The notes under the pieces were generated by a model. The model had not been told where the DNA came from. It searched no databases and was given only the letters and a program-made list of their open reading frames with translations. A stretch of 64,000 bases of DNA. Source: Alphaproteobacteria bacterium (GTDB lineage: Bacteria; Pseudomonadota; Alphaproteobacteria; Micavibrionales; Micavibrionaceae). Numbering within the stretch: position 1 is the stretch's first letter; the number at the start of each line of letters is the position of its first letter. The position numbers and the translations under genes were made by a program. Below, one piece after another: positions 9,251 through 18,358 of this stretch. Where the stretch lies: positions 1-64,000 of the forward strand of contig JAACPE010000007.1 in the NCBI GenBank assembly GCA_009995595.1, read 5' to 3'.

Positions 9251-11181
9251 CTGATATCTTAATCGCATTTCCTCTTGGATTTTTCTATTTCATTGTTGTA
9301 ATTGCTTCTGGTTTTTGGATTAGTCGGTATTTTTGTTTTCTACAGGAAAATATACTTTTACGTTTTGGGTTTGCAATTACATTTGGGCTCGCTCTTCTTG
9401 GATACACATGGAGTATATTGGCGGCTATACCGCATGCGATGCAAACCATCACAATCTTTATATTGCTCACTACATTTATGATACTTAGTCGCCGTTCTTT
9501 CCTAACTATAAGAAATGATGGGCAATTTATTATAAAAAACATTGGAGCCGTTTTTTGGCCAACAGAAAAATCCTTGCGTTGGGTAGCGATCCCGCTTGTA
9601 TTGTATCTTTTAATGGCTGTACCTCTGGCTTTTCACCCAATGGGAACTGATGCTTTGGCGTTTTATTTTGCTCAAGCCAAGCTTATTGCTTATGCGCATC
9701 AGTTTGTTCCCTTGTCGGGGTATGAATCTTTCTCACAAATACCCTTACCAGCAGAATTAAGTTATTCAGCGCTTATTTTGATGGGCAGTGAGTGGGCTGC
9801 ACGGTTTATGACAACATTTCAATTATGGGCTTGTGCGCTTTTAATGGCGGGGTGTGTTTATCACTTTAATCAAAATCATATACGCAGAGCTTGGCTGGCG
9901 GTTTTATTGTTACTCACCTCAACTGGTGTCACATTATTGGTTAGTGACGGCAAAACGGATTTATATGGTGCTATGTTGGGGTTTGCTGCATGTTATATAT
10001 CTCTTGTGATGCCCTTAAATTCAAGGCGTAATATGATGTTATTGGGTATAACTGTTGGTCTGTCTTTTACAGCAAAGCTCTCATATATTCCTATTCTTGT
10101 GCCAATGATTGGTTTTATAATTTTTGTTCGTCTATGGCGTGAGAAAAATTTTAAAGAAGCCGTGCTTCATTCTTTGATGTTAGGTCTTATTATCGCGCCT
10201 TGTATTATCGCAGCATTTGTTCCGAATATGGCAAAAAATTTCATGGCTTATGGCGAACCTTTAGCCCCTTTCTTCTTTTTTAATCCCCATTATTACCCGC
10301 CTTTTTTAAATCAATCTTGGTTTTCACCAGAAGTTACAGAGTATATCTTATCGATTTATCCAATTGCGTGGACCTTTGGGCAGTTTCCAATGCAGCACGG
10401 TAATTTATCTCCATATGTCTGGGCCACTTTACCTATGCTTTTTTTAGTTCGTTGGAAAAAAACATCCTTTGGGGCACTATTAGATAATAAATCCGTTCTT
10501 TTTGCTTTTGCTGGTGGGCTCGGCATGCTTTCTTGGGCCGTATTTTATTCCTCCGTTATTGCGCCGCGTTATATTTTTCCTGCTTTATTTGCCTTCATTC
10601 CGCTTGCAGCCGTAGGTTTAGATAGGTTGTGGGAATTTGTGCGTCCTCAACGCATAGCGCATTTTGTCTTAATCGGTATCATTTCGATGTCGGCTATTCT
10701 TGTTGTTGTAAATGATCTACCCTCAGTGAAGCGATCGGCGAAACATATATTGCAAGGACCGCAAGAGACACAACTGCGGCACCTAGATTATGCTGCAAAA
10801 GAGGCAGAGACAGCTATGCCAGCCGATGGACGTTTATTTTTAGCCGCATGGGAGCGTGCTCTATTTGAACCTCAAACTATGAACTGTATGATTAATGTTC
10901 ATGAGCAGAAAGTTCTTGGCTCAATTTTAGATAGCTCAAAATACTGGCAAACTCTTTATGATTTTGGTACACGAGTTGTTTTAGTGAACAAGGCGGCACG
11001 CAATGATGTGTTTACTATATTAGATTCAGGGCAAAAGCCGTATTGGCTTGGTATTGAAGCTAAAACCTTGAGTAATGATTATATAATGTATGTTATGGTC
11101 CCAAATTCTGATGCTCCGCCGCCAAAATGGGCTTGCCGTGAAACACGTAAAAACTATTATGAACCTGTCAATATAGAATAA
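9247..11181 (+). CDS. Polytopic membrane protein, possible GT-C-type glycosyltransferase
   Basis: 644 residues with about 11-12 hydrophobic segments spread through residues 1-500 and a soluble C-terminal part (about 510-644). The pattern resembles lipid-linked-sugar-dependent (GT-C) transferases: an early loop with acidic and polar residues (FHPMGTDALAFYFAQAKL) and a late soluble domain. No catalytic motif was proven by eye. It starts the polysaccharide cluster and lies 10 bases before the epimerase gene. An inner-membrane role in building or transferring a surface sugar is inference from context. Confidence 0.6.
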   Translation: MTDILIAFPLGFFYFIVVIASGFWISRYFCFLQENILLRFGFAITFGLALLGYTWSILAAIPHAMQTITIFILLTTFMILSRRSFLTIRNDGQFIIKNIGAVFWPTEKSLRWVAIPLVLYLLMAVPLAFHPMGTDALAFYFAQAKLIAYAHQFVPLSGYESFSQIPLPAELSYSALILMGSEWAARFMTTFQLWACALLMAGCVYHFNQNHIRRAWLAVLLLLTSTGVTLLVSDGKTDLYGAMLGFAACYISLVMPLNSRRNMMLLGITVGLSFTAKLSYIPILVPMIGFIIFVRLWREKNFKEAVLHSLMLGLIIAPCIIAAFVPNMAKNFMAYGEPLAPFFFFNPHYYPPFLNQSWFSPEVTEYILSIYPIAWTFGQFPMQHGNLSPYVWATLPMLFLVRWKKTSFGALLDNKSVLFAFAGGLGMLSWAVFYSSVIAPRYIFPALFAFIPLAAVGLDRLWEFVRPQRIAHFVLIGIISMSAILVVVNDLPSVKRSAKHILQGPQETQLRHLDYAAKEAETAMPADGRLFLAAWERALFEPQTMNCMINVHEQKVLGSILDSSKYWQTLYDFGTRVVLVNKAARNDVFTILDSGQKPYWLGIEAKTLSNDYIMYVMVPNSDAPPPKWACRETRKNYYEPVNIE

Positions 11182-11191
11182 AGAAAATATT

Positions 11192-12181
11192 ATGGAAAAA
11201 TACCTTATTACAGGCGCAGCAGGCTTTGTAGGATTAGCCCTCGTTAATGCTCTTTTAAAAAATAATCAGAATAAGCTAGTTTTAGTTGACGATTTTGCTC
11301 GTGGACGCGCCGATGCAGAATGGGAAAAGGTTTTATCCCATCCATCTGTTACCTTTTTAAAAGGCGATATGACAGATGCGACATTTGTTGCAACGTTGCC
11401 GCTTGATTGCGATTATGTCTTTCATCTGGCTGCTGTTATTGGTGTACGTAATGTTCGTGAAAACCCTGACCGCGTATTATATGTTAATACGATATCAACA
11501 TTGTTCCTTTTGGATCATTTAAAGCATGCTGATAAAAAGCCAAAGCGCGTTGTCTTTTCATCAACGAGCGAGATTGTCGCAGGAACACAAAAATATTTTG
11601 ATATTCCTATTCCAACTCCAGAGGATGTTCCTATTACGCTTGGTGATCTAAAAGAGCCACGCTCTACTTACTTATTAAGCAAAGCGGCTGGGGAATCTGC
11701 ATGTTTTACATACTCAAAGATTCACAATCTTCCTTGCACGATTGTTCGTTTTTACAATGTCTATGGCCCGCGTATGGGCTATCAGCATGTTATCCCTGAG
11801 TTATTTATTAAGCTCTCTCAAAATAATAAAGTGGATATTGCCTCACCTGATCACACACGTGCTTTTTGCTATATTGACGATGCAATTGAGGCGATCATGG
11901 CATGTGTAAAATTACCAGGCGATGTTAGTCACGTGATTAATGTTGGAAACTCTTCGCAGGAAATAACAATGCGCGATTTGGCTAAAATAATTGTGGAAAC
12001 AATAGGAGCAAACACTGAACTTGTTGACGCACCTGAAACACCAGGCTCGCCGCCACGGAGGTGCCCTGATACATCAAGATTATTTGATTTAACAGGATTT
12101 AAGGCGAAGGTATCGTTGGAAGAAGGCGTTAAGAAAACCTATGAATGGTATAAAACAAGGTTAGAGGATCGTTATGAATAA
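11192..12181 (+). CDS. NAD-dependent nucleotide-sugar epimerase/dehydratase (extended SDR)
   Basis: A 329-residue extended short-chain dehydrogenase. It begins with the NAD-binding motif TGAAGFVGLALV (GxxGxxG), has the acidic cofactor-binding region LVDDFARGRAD, the catalytic Ser in FSSTSEIVAG and the Tyr/Lys pair in YLLSKAAGES. FYNVYGPRMGYQHVIPE is typical of UDP-sugar epimerases and decarboxylases. The exact reaction (epimerase, dehydratase or decarboxylase) cannot be decided by eye. It overlaps the methyltransferase gene by 8 bases. Confidence 0.88.
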   Translation: MEKYLITGAAGFVGLALVNALLKNNQNKLVLVDDFARGRADAEWEKVLSHPSVTFLKGDMTDATFVATLPLDCDYVFHLAAVIGVRNVRENPDRVLYVNTISTLFLLDHLKHADKKPKRVVFSSTSEIVAGTQKYFDIPIPTPEDVPITLGDLKEPRSTYLLSKAAGESACFTYSKIHNLPCTIVRFYNVYGPRMGYQHVIPELFIKLSQNNKVDIASPDHTRAFCYIDDAIEAIMACVKLPGDVSHVINVGNSSQEITMRDLAKIIVETIGANTELVDAPETPGSPPRRCPDTSRLFDLTGFKAKVSLEEGVKKTYEWYKTRLEDRYE

Positions 12182-12995
12182 ATGTAATTTATGTGAGAGC
12201 GATAATTTAGATAGGCTGTATACCGTTAATGGTTTTCGTACAGATAAGAAATTTGATGTTTATAAATGTGCTACATGCTCTCTTGTCAGCGCATCGGTGA
12301 CACAAGCAGACATTGAAGGGGCATATGAAGCAGACTACTATGAAACGGCATATCCTGGATATGTTTCAGATAAGGCTTTTCACGACCGTAACAATAACGC
12401 CATTTTAAAAGATATTGAAAAGCATTTCCCTAAGGGAAATATACTCGAAGTCGGGAGTGCATTTGGATTTTTTCTTGAGCAGGCAAAAAAACGTGGTTGG
12501 GATGTAACAGGTTATGAATGTTCAGAGTATGCCTCTAAAGCGGCCCAACAAATATATAAAGTGAATGTTAAATCAGAAGATTTTCTCCAATCAGATTTAG
12601 GCCGCGATTACACTATGTTCACAATGCTTGATACAATTGAGCATTTGCTTGATCCATTATCAATGTTGAAAAAAGGTGCGCAAGTGCTAAAGCCTGGCGG
12701 TGGAGCGTACGTCTGCACAGGGAGTTTTGACAGCTTACATGCCCGCTTAACAGGTAAAAGATGGCGCATGATGGTGCCACCCTTACATATTTATTTTTTT
12801 ACGCCAAAGACATTGGGCGATATGATGGAAAAAGCAGGTTTTAGTATCGTATCATGTCGCTATCATGGCAAATATTATAATTTTGGCAGTATAGTGCAGT
12901 TTTTAACTGGCATATCAAAAGAAAAGTTACCTAAAATACCATTATACATTAACACATTTGATGTTATTACTATGAAAGGTCGTTACGACGGATAG
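12174..12995 (+). CDS. Class I SAM-dependent methyltransferase with N-terminal zinc motif
   Basis: 273 residues. The N terminus has two CxxC pairs (CNLCESDN and YKCATCSLV), a zinc knuckle common in methyltransferases of sugar clusters. The SAM-binding motif I is ILEVGSAFGFFLEQA, with a later acidic motif (FTMLDTIEHLLDP) and LKPGGGAYVCTGSF. It probably methylates a sugar or sugar-lipid intermediate made by its neighbours. Starts inside the end of the epimerase gene, so it is cotranslated. Confidence 0.85.
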   Translation: MNKCNLCESDNLDRLYTVNGFRTDKKFDVYKCATCSLVSASVTQADIEGAYEADYYETAYPGYVSDKAFHDRNNNAILKDIEKHFPKGNILEVGSAFGFFLEQAKKRGWDVTGYECSEYASKAAQQIYKVNVKSEDFLQSDLGRDYTMFTMLDTIEHLLDPLSMLKKGAQVLKPGGGAYVCTGSFDSLHARLTGKRWRMMVPPLHIYFFTPKTLGDMMEKAGFSIVSCRYHGKYYNFGSIVQFLTGISKEKLPKIPLYINTFDVITMKGRYDG

Positions 12996-13010
12996 TAGAA
13001 AGAAGCAATA

Positions 13011-13373
13011 ATGACATATCTAAATCTTTTTCTTTTATGTAGCTTTTCGCTTTTGATGGCGACAGGCCAGATTTTTTTTAAGATGGCAGCACAAAATGCG
13101 CCAGCTATAAATAATATAAGTTCTGTGTTTAGTTTGGCTTTCAATCCTTGGTTTATAGGCGCTTTAGCTCTTTATGCATTTTCTACACTATTATGGGTTT
13201 CTGTTTTACAACAGGTGAATTTATCTGTTGCTTATCCGTTTGTGGCGCTTGGTTTTATTGTTATTCCGCTCGCATCATTTGTTTTGTTTAAAGAACCGTT
13301 GAATTGGCAATATGGTGTAGGCGTTGTTTTGCTCCTTGTGGCTTTAAAATTAATTACTAATGTGACGCGGTGA
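13011..13373 (+). CDS. Small EamA/SMR-like membrane protein (four helices)
   Basis: 120 residues with four hydrophobic helices, the size and pattern of small multidrug resistance-type and ArnE/ArnF-type proteins (ending YGVGVVLLLVALKLI). Members in sugar clusters help move undecaprenyl-phosphate-linked sugars across the inner membrane. That role is inferred here from the neighbouring epimerase, methyltransferase and aminotransferase genes. A GAAAGAAG ribosome site precedes the ATG. Confidence 0.7.
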   Translation: MTYLNLFLLCSFSLLMATGQIFFKMAAQNAPAINNISSVFSLAFNPWFIGALALYAFSTLLWVSVLQQVNLSVAYPFVALGFIVIPLASFVLFKEPLNWQYGVGVVLLLVALKLITNVTR

Positions 13374-13380
13374 TAGAACA

Positions 13381-14520
13381 ATGAGTATGGCAGTCCCTCT
13401 TTTTGATTTGAATTATGACGAGCGTGAAGAAAAAGCAGTACTTGAGGTCTTCAAACGTAAATGGCTTTCGATAGGTCCAGAGTGTGATTCCTTTGAACAA
13501 GAGTTTTCTAGAGCTATCAAAGCTCCCTTTGCGTTAAGTTTAGCAAATTGTACGGCGGCTCTACACCTTGCTATGCTTCTTCTTAATATTGGCGAAGGAG
13601 ATGAGGTTATTTTACCTTCCTTGACATTTGTGGCTACGGCAAATGCTGTACGTTATGTTGGCGCAACGCCCGTTTTTGCGGATGTCACCTCCCTAGAGGA
13701 TTTAACGATTAATCCAGAAGATATAGAACGCTGTATTACGCCAAATACAAAAGCAATAATTGTAATGCATTATGGCGGCCATGCCTGTGAAATGCATAAA
13801 ATTTCTGCTCTTGCACAAAAACATAGTCTTAAAATCATAGAAGACGCATGTCATGCGCCGCTGGCAGTTTATGATGATATTGCCATGGGCTTGTGGGGCG
13901 ATGTTGGATGTTTTAGTTTTTTCTCAAATAAAAACCTCTCCACGGGTGAGGGGGGTATGATTGTCATGAAAGACGAGGCACTTTTCGATCATGCAAAATT
14001 ATTACGCTCGCACGGTATGACAACACTCTCTTATCAAAGAGCACAAGGCCATTCATCAGGGTATGATGTTGTTGGTGTCGGATATAATTATAGGATGGAT
14101 GACATACATGCTGCGCTTGGGCGTGTTCAGCTTGAAAAACTCCCTGCCGATATTGCAGCGCGCAAAAATTATTGTACGCAGTATTACGAGCGTTTGAAAA
14201 TGGAAGATGATCTAATATTACCATTTGCTCACATACGCGGCTCTTCTTCATACTATATTTTCCCGTGCTGGATTGATGGCGGGTCTGAAAGGCGTGATGG
14301 GATTCGTGCTTATCTAAAAGATCATAGCATCATGACGAGTATGCATTATCCACCTGTTCATCATTTTACAGTTTATAAACCCTTTGCCCGCGATGTGCCA
14401 ATGACAGAACGTGCTGCAAATGGTTTAATTACTTTACCATTATATGGCCACATGGGTAGCGAAGCCGTTGATTACGTCTGTGATAAATTGAGTGAGGCGT
14501 TACGATCATGCCCGGCATAA
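13381..14520 (+). CDS. DegT/DnrJ/EryC1-family PLP-dependent sugar aminotransferase
   Basis: 379 residues, usual family length. Conserved landmarks: NCTAALHLAMLLLNIGEGDEV, PSLTFVATANAVRYVGATPV, the PLP-binding acidic motif IEDACHA and the Schiff-base lysine in FSNKNLSTGEGGMI. GYNYRMDDIHAALGRVQLEKL is also typical. It transfers an amino group to a keto-sugar nucleotide. It overlaps the following acyltransferase gene by 13 bases; together they suggest an N-acylated amino sugar. Confidence 0.92.
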   Translation: MSMAVPLFDLNYDEREEKAVLEVFKRKWLSIGPECDSFEQEFSRAIKAPFALSLANCTAALHLAMLLLNIGEGDEVILPSLTFVATANAVRYVGATPVFADVTSLEDLTINPEDIERCITPNTKAIIVMHYGGHACEMHKISALAQKHSLKIIEDACHAPLAVYDDIAMGLWGDVGCFSFFSNKNLSTGEGGMIVMKDEALFDHAKLLRSHGMTTLSYQRAQGHSSGYDVVGVGYNYRMDDIHAALGRVQLEKLPADIAARKNYCTQYYERLKMEDDLILPFAHIRGSSSYYIFPCWIDGGSERRDGIRAYLKDHSIMTSMHYPPVHHFTVYKPFARDVPMTERAANGLITLPLYGHMGSEAVDYVCDKLSEALRSCPA

Positions 14521-15125
14521 TTTTCATAGGCGGTTTTATTGAGCTAGAGGAGCTGTGCACCTCACAGAATCTAGAAGTCTATGGATATATTGATTCAGTC
14601 AAACGCGATAATTTAAAAGCTTCTTACTTGGGTACAGACGCGCAAGCGAGAGGCATATTAGCACAGTATCAAGATGCAACATTGCATCTCACTCCGGAAA
14701 AGCCTGCGATACGCGAGAAATTAGCCAAAGAATATGCAACATTAAACCTTAAATTTTCTGCCCTTATTCATCAAAGCTGCATTATCTCTCCATCCTCCAA
14801 TATAGGTGATGGCAGTGTATTACAAGCAGGCGTTATTATTTCATCTTCAGTTAAAATCAAACGCCACGTCAAAATAAATTCAGGAGCATGTGTCGCACAT
14901 GATGTTGATATCGCAGACTTTGTAACAATTTCTCCTCGTGCAACAATTTGCGGTCATGTTCACATTGCACAAGGTGCGTATATTGGCGCAAATACAGTGG
15001 TTCTGGGCGGCTTAAGAATTGGAAAAAATGCGATCATAGGGGCAGGAGCTGTTGTCACAAAAGATGTTCCTGATAATGTGACAGTCATCGGTAATCCCGC
15101 AAAAATAAAGGAGGCGTCCGCATGA
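14508..15125 (+). CDS. NeuD/PglD-type sugar O/N-acyltransferase (left-handed beta-helix)
   Basis: 205 residues. The N-terminal part (about 1-85) has a small nucleotide-binding-like fold seen in NeuD/PglD proteins. From residue about 90 there are hexapeptide repeats ([IV]-G-x4; for example ISPSSNIGDGSVLQAGV and GAYIGANTVVLGGLRIG), closing with GAGAVVTKDVPDNVTVIGNP. The family acetylates amino sugars using acetyl-CoA. Coupled to the aminotransferase before it and overlapping the glycosyltransferase after it by 4 bases. Confidence 0.87.
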   Translation: MPGIIFIGGFIELEELCTSQNLEVYGYIDSVKRDNLKASYLGTDAQARGILAQYQDATLHLTPEKPAIREKLAKEYATLNLKFSALIHQSCIISPSSNIGDGSVLQAGVIISSSVKIKRHVKINSGACVAHDVDIADFVTISPRATICGHVHIAQGAYIGANTVVLGGLRIGKNAIIGAGAVVTKDVPDNVTVIGNPAKIKEASA

Positions 15126-15844
15126 AAATTCTTATAGCGGTCATTACCTATAATGAAGAAAAAAATATTGCAGCCACACTACAAGATTTAATAGATCATA
15201 ATATAGGATACGATATTGTTGTGATTGATAATGGCTCGTATGACAGAACTATTGATATAGTAAGGTCAATGGGCATTAAATGTGTCAGGCACTGCGTCAA
15301 TTCAGGGGGGTCTAACGGCACCGCAGTTAGCTATTTCCTATACGCCTATCAACAAGGATATGACATTATGTGACAGTTTGATGGAGATGGTCAGCATATG
15401 GCGTCAGAATTGCCAAAAATCTTATCACCCGTTATAGAAGGTCAGTCTGATTGTGTGATTGGCTCGCGATTTTTGGATAATGAAGGGTTTCAATCGTATT
15501 TTTTCAGACGTATTGGTATTCGTATATTTTCGAAACTTCTCTCAATTATGACGGGGCTTCAATTTACTGATATTACTTCTGGTTTTCGCTCTTATGGCCC
15601 ACGTGTTATTAAATTTTTTGGCCATCAATATAAAAACTCAATTCACGATAATATGAACCAGTTTTTACTCTTGTCACACTACTCAGGTGCAAAAATTACT
15701 GAAGTGCCAGTTGTCATGAAGCCACGGCAATTTGGCGTGTCTGAATTTAATTGGTGGAATGGCGTCTTTTTTCCTATTAAGGGGCTTGTGACTTTGTTCG
15801 CTTGTTATCTTCAACGTAAACATATTCCGCGCTATGTGTCTTAA
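15122..15844 (+). pseudogene. Family 2 glycosyltransferase interrupted by an in-frame TGA
   Basis: Two pieces in the same frame are separated by one TGA (15371-15373). The first has the GT2 start (KILIAVITYNEEKNIAATL, VVIDNGSYDRT). The second continues exactly at the nucleotide-sugar/metal site (QFDGDGQH) and has DCVIGSRFL and the late motif TDITSGFRSYGPRVI. The whole would be 240 residues plus the lost codon, a normal length. The stop lies immediately before the catalytic DGDGQH motif. Other genes here end with TGA, so general recoding is unlikely. It is either a true nonsense change, a sequence error or readthrough. Confidence 0.85.
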
Positions 15845-15859
15845 AAGAGGAGTGTACTG

Positions 15860-16201
15860 ATGGATATTAAACAACAAATTTTTGCGTTTGCTGCGGGTAT
15901 GCTGATTATTTTCTTGGTTATATCCCAATTGCGTAAGGACAAGCTCAATTCCTCATTTGCTGCGCTTTGGATAGGCATTGGCCTCTTTCTGGTGTCATTA
16001 GGATTTCTAGGTGACTTTTACCGATTTATTGCACATAGTGTTTTGAATGTAAGCGGCGGAGATCATCTTATATATATTGGCCTCATTGGTTTTTTGTTGG
16101 TCTATGTATTTTACCTGACATCAAAAATATGCCGGCTTATTGATCAAGTAACTAAGCTAATCAGTACGGTTGCATTACTGGAATCACGAGAGAAAAAATA
16201 A
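15860..16201 (+). CDS. DUF2304-family membrane protein
   Basis: 113 residues with three hydrophobic helices (about 5-23, 33-50 and 67-87) and a basic C-terminal tail. The pattern and size match DUF2304 proteins, which commonly sit next to family 2 glycosyltransferase genes as here. Function unknown; a membrane partner of the glycosyltransferase is a reasonable inference. GAGGAG lies 7 bases or so before the ATG. Confidence 0.75.
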   Translation: MDIKQQIFAFAAGMLIIFLVISQLRKDKLNSSFAALWIGIGLFLVSLGFLGDFYRFIAHSVLNVSGGDHLIYIGLIGFLLVYVFYLTSKICRLIDQVTKLISTVALLESREKK

Positions 16202-16202
16202 A

Positions 16203-16913
16203 ATGAAAACAGCTATTATTCTTGCAGGTGGTTTAGGGACAAGGTTGCAGCCTTTTACGCAAATCATGCCCAAGCCTCTTTTGCCAATCGGGGAACGCTC
16301 CGTTTTAGAAATTCAAATTGAACGTTTGAAAAAATTCGGTTTTACAAAGATATTTTTTGCAACAAATTACAAAGCTGATTATATTGCACGGTTTTTTGGT
16401 GATGGATCACAATTAGGCGTTGAGTTACACTATAGTAAAGAAGAGGAGCCATTGGGCACAGTTGGCCCTTTATCTCTTATACGTGAAGAATTAACTAAGC
16501 CCTTCGTTGTAATGAACGGTGATATTCTGAGCCTTGTTAATTACGAGAAACTATATGAACACGCTTTAAAATCAAATTGTGATTTGACAGTGGCTATCAA
16601 AAAATATGTGATGCCTTTTGCTTTTGGCGATATTTTATTTGAAAACGATCGTGTTATAGGCATCGAAGAAAAGCCTGATATTATTAAATATATCCTTGCA
16701 GGTATCTATGTGATGAAGCCACAAGTTTTAGATTATGTGCCTAATAAAAAATATTTTGGGATGGACACGCTCATTAAAACAATGATTGCAAAAAATGATC
16801 CAATAGCAAAATTTGAACTTACAGATTATTGGCTAGATATTGGACAAATAGATGATTTCCAACAAGCAAATGAAACATATGCAGAATATTTCAAAGTAGA
16901 TACGGCGTCCTAA
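16203..16913 (+). CDS. Sugar-1-phosphate nucleotidyltransferase
   Basis: The start is the ATG at 16203, giving MKTAIILAGGLGTRLQPFT, the nucleotide-binding signature at the very N terminus. An upstream in-frame ATG at 16170 would overlap the preceding gene and add an unrelated tail. The Lys of MPKPLLPIG and the metal-binding VMNGDIL are present, as is EEKPDIIKYILAGIYV. The family activates a sugar 1-phosphate with NTP, giving an NDP-sugar for the cluster. 236 residues. One base after the DUF2304 stop and overlapping the dehydrogenase gene by one base. Confidence 0.9.
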   Translation: MKTAIILAGGLGTRLQPFTQIMPKPLLPIGERSVLEIQIERLKKFGFTKIFFATNYKADYIARFFGDGSQLGVELHYSKEEEPLGTVGPLSLIREELTKPFVVMNGDILSLVNYEKLYEHALKSNCDLTVAIKKYVMPFAFGDILFENDRVIGIEEKPDIIKYILAGIYVMKPQVLDYVPNKKYFGMDTLIKTMIAKNDPIAKFELTDYWLDIGQIDDFQQANETYAEYFKVDTAS

Positions 16914-18358
16914 TGTCTCAACTTTCTGAATTTATTGCTTATAATGAAGATAAAAAAATTGTTGCTGTTCAGGGCTTAGGCTTTGTTGGCGGTGCGATGT
17001 TGGCCGCTTTGTCAAACGCACAAGATAGAGTAAAGAACAAACCACTTTATGCTGTATTAGGGGTCGATTTATCAACGCCTGATGGACTTAGCAAAATTGA
17101 AGCTGTGAATGAGGGCAGACCGCCTATCATTTCTTCTGATCCTGCCATGCCCCTTGCTTTCTTAAAAGCAAAACAGCAAGGCAATATTTTTGCCACGACA
17201 GACATGAGTGTCTTTGGCTTGGCTGATATTGTGGTTGTTGATATTCCATTTGATGTGAAAAAAACGGCTGATGGCTATGATGTTAAGCTTGATTTATTTC
17301 TAGAAAGCGTTTCTGAGCTTGCTCAGCATATAAATCCTTCGGCACTTGTTGTCGTGGAAACGACTGTTCCGCCCGGGATGACCGAAAACTACCTTTATGA
17401 TATTTTTAAAAAAGTATTTAAAGAACGTGACGTTGATGATAAAGAATTCGCTCTTGCTCACTCGTATGAGCGTGTTATGCCAGGCGCAAATTATTTAAGC
17501 TCAATCACTGAGTATTTCCGCGTTTATGCTGGTGTTAACGACGCATCCTCCGAACGTGCTCGGATTTTTTTAGAAAGCTTTATTAATACGACAGATTTTC
17601 CTTTAACGCGCCTTCATAAACCTGCAGCTAGTGAGATGGCTAAAGTCCTTGAAAATTCCTATCGCGCCCTCAATATCGCTTTTATCCAAGAGTGGACAGA
17701 GTTTGCACAGGCCTCTGAAGTAAATCTGTTTTCTGTTCTTGAAGCCATCCGCATGCGCCCCACACACCATAATATCATGTCACCGGGTTTTGGCGTTGGT
17801 GGTTATTGTCTTACAAAGGATGCGCTTCTTGCTGATTGGGCCTCAAAAGAAGTTCATGGCATTGGATTGCCTTTATCGTGCGAAGGTATTCGTATTAATG
17901 ATGTTATGCCCCTTTACACATTGCAAATACTTAAGAAATTGTATGGTGATTTAACACAAAAGCACGTTACGCTGCTTGGTGTATCTTACCTCAATGATGT
18001 TGCTGATACGCGCTATACCCCTTCTGAAATATTTTGTAATGAGTTAGAAAAAGAGGGCGCTATAGTCCAGCTCCATGATCCTTATGTGGCGGATTGGCAT
18101 GCGCGGAGCGAAAAAATATCCAATACTCTTGATGATTTAAAAAGGCTGCAACATGATGTTTTGATCCTGGCTGTAAGGCACAAACTATATTGCGACCTCA
18201 ATGTAGATCAAATTGTATCATTTTTTCCAAGTGTTAATTGTATTGTCGATGCAAACAATATTCTGAGTGAAGAAAAAGCGACGACACTTCGTAACATGGG
18301 GATTAAGGTTCTTGGTATAGGTAAGGGGCATTGGCTGTGTCAAAGCAATCCAAAATAG
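16913..18358 (+). CDS. Nucleotide-sugar dehydrogenase (UDP-glucose/GDP-mannose dehydrogenase family)
   Basis: 481 residues. The NAD-binding motif is VQGLGFVGGAMLAAL, an unusual variant with Q before the GxGxxG core. The central substrate domain has the conserved Lys/Asn region (EMAKVLENSYRALNIAFI) and the catalytic cysteine in GVGGYCLTKD. A C-terminal UDP-binding domain follows (YLNDVADTRYTPSEIF). The family oxidises a hydroxymethyl group of an NDP-hexose to a carboxylate, so the cluster probably makes a uronic-acid-type sugar. Confidence 0.9.
   Translation: MSQLSEFIAYNEDKKIVAVQGLGFVGGAMLAALSNAQDRVKNKPLYAVLGVDLSTPDGLSKIEAVNEGRPPIISSDPAMPLAFLKAKQQGNIFATTDMSVFGLADIVVVDIPFDVKKTADGYDVKLDLFLESVSELAQHINPSALVVVETTVPPGMTENYLYDIFKKVFKERDVDDKEFALAHSYERVMPGANYLSSITEYFRVYAGVNDASSERARIFLESFINTTDFPLTRLHKPAASEMAKVLENSYRALNIAFIQEWTEFAQASEVNLFSVLEAIRMRPTHHNIMSPGFGVGGYCLTKDALLADWASKEVHGIGLPLSCEGIRINDVMPLYTLQILKKLYGDLTQKHVTLLGVSYLNDVADTRYTPSEIFCNELEKEGAIVQLHDPYVADWHARSEKISNTLDDLKRLQHDVLILAVRHKLYCDLNVDQIVSFFPSVNCIVDANNILSEEKATTLRNMGIKVLGIGKGHWLCQSNPK

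Noticed and set aside
15122-15844. Recoding of TGA as a sense codon in this organism
   Set aside because: Several intact genes here end with TGA (for example the RND transporter gene at 7502), so TGA acts as a stop in general.
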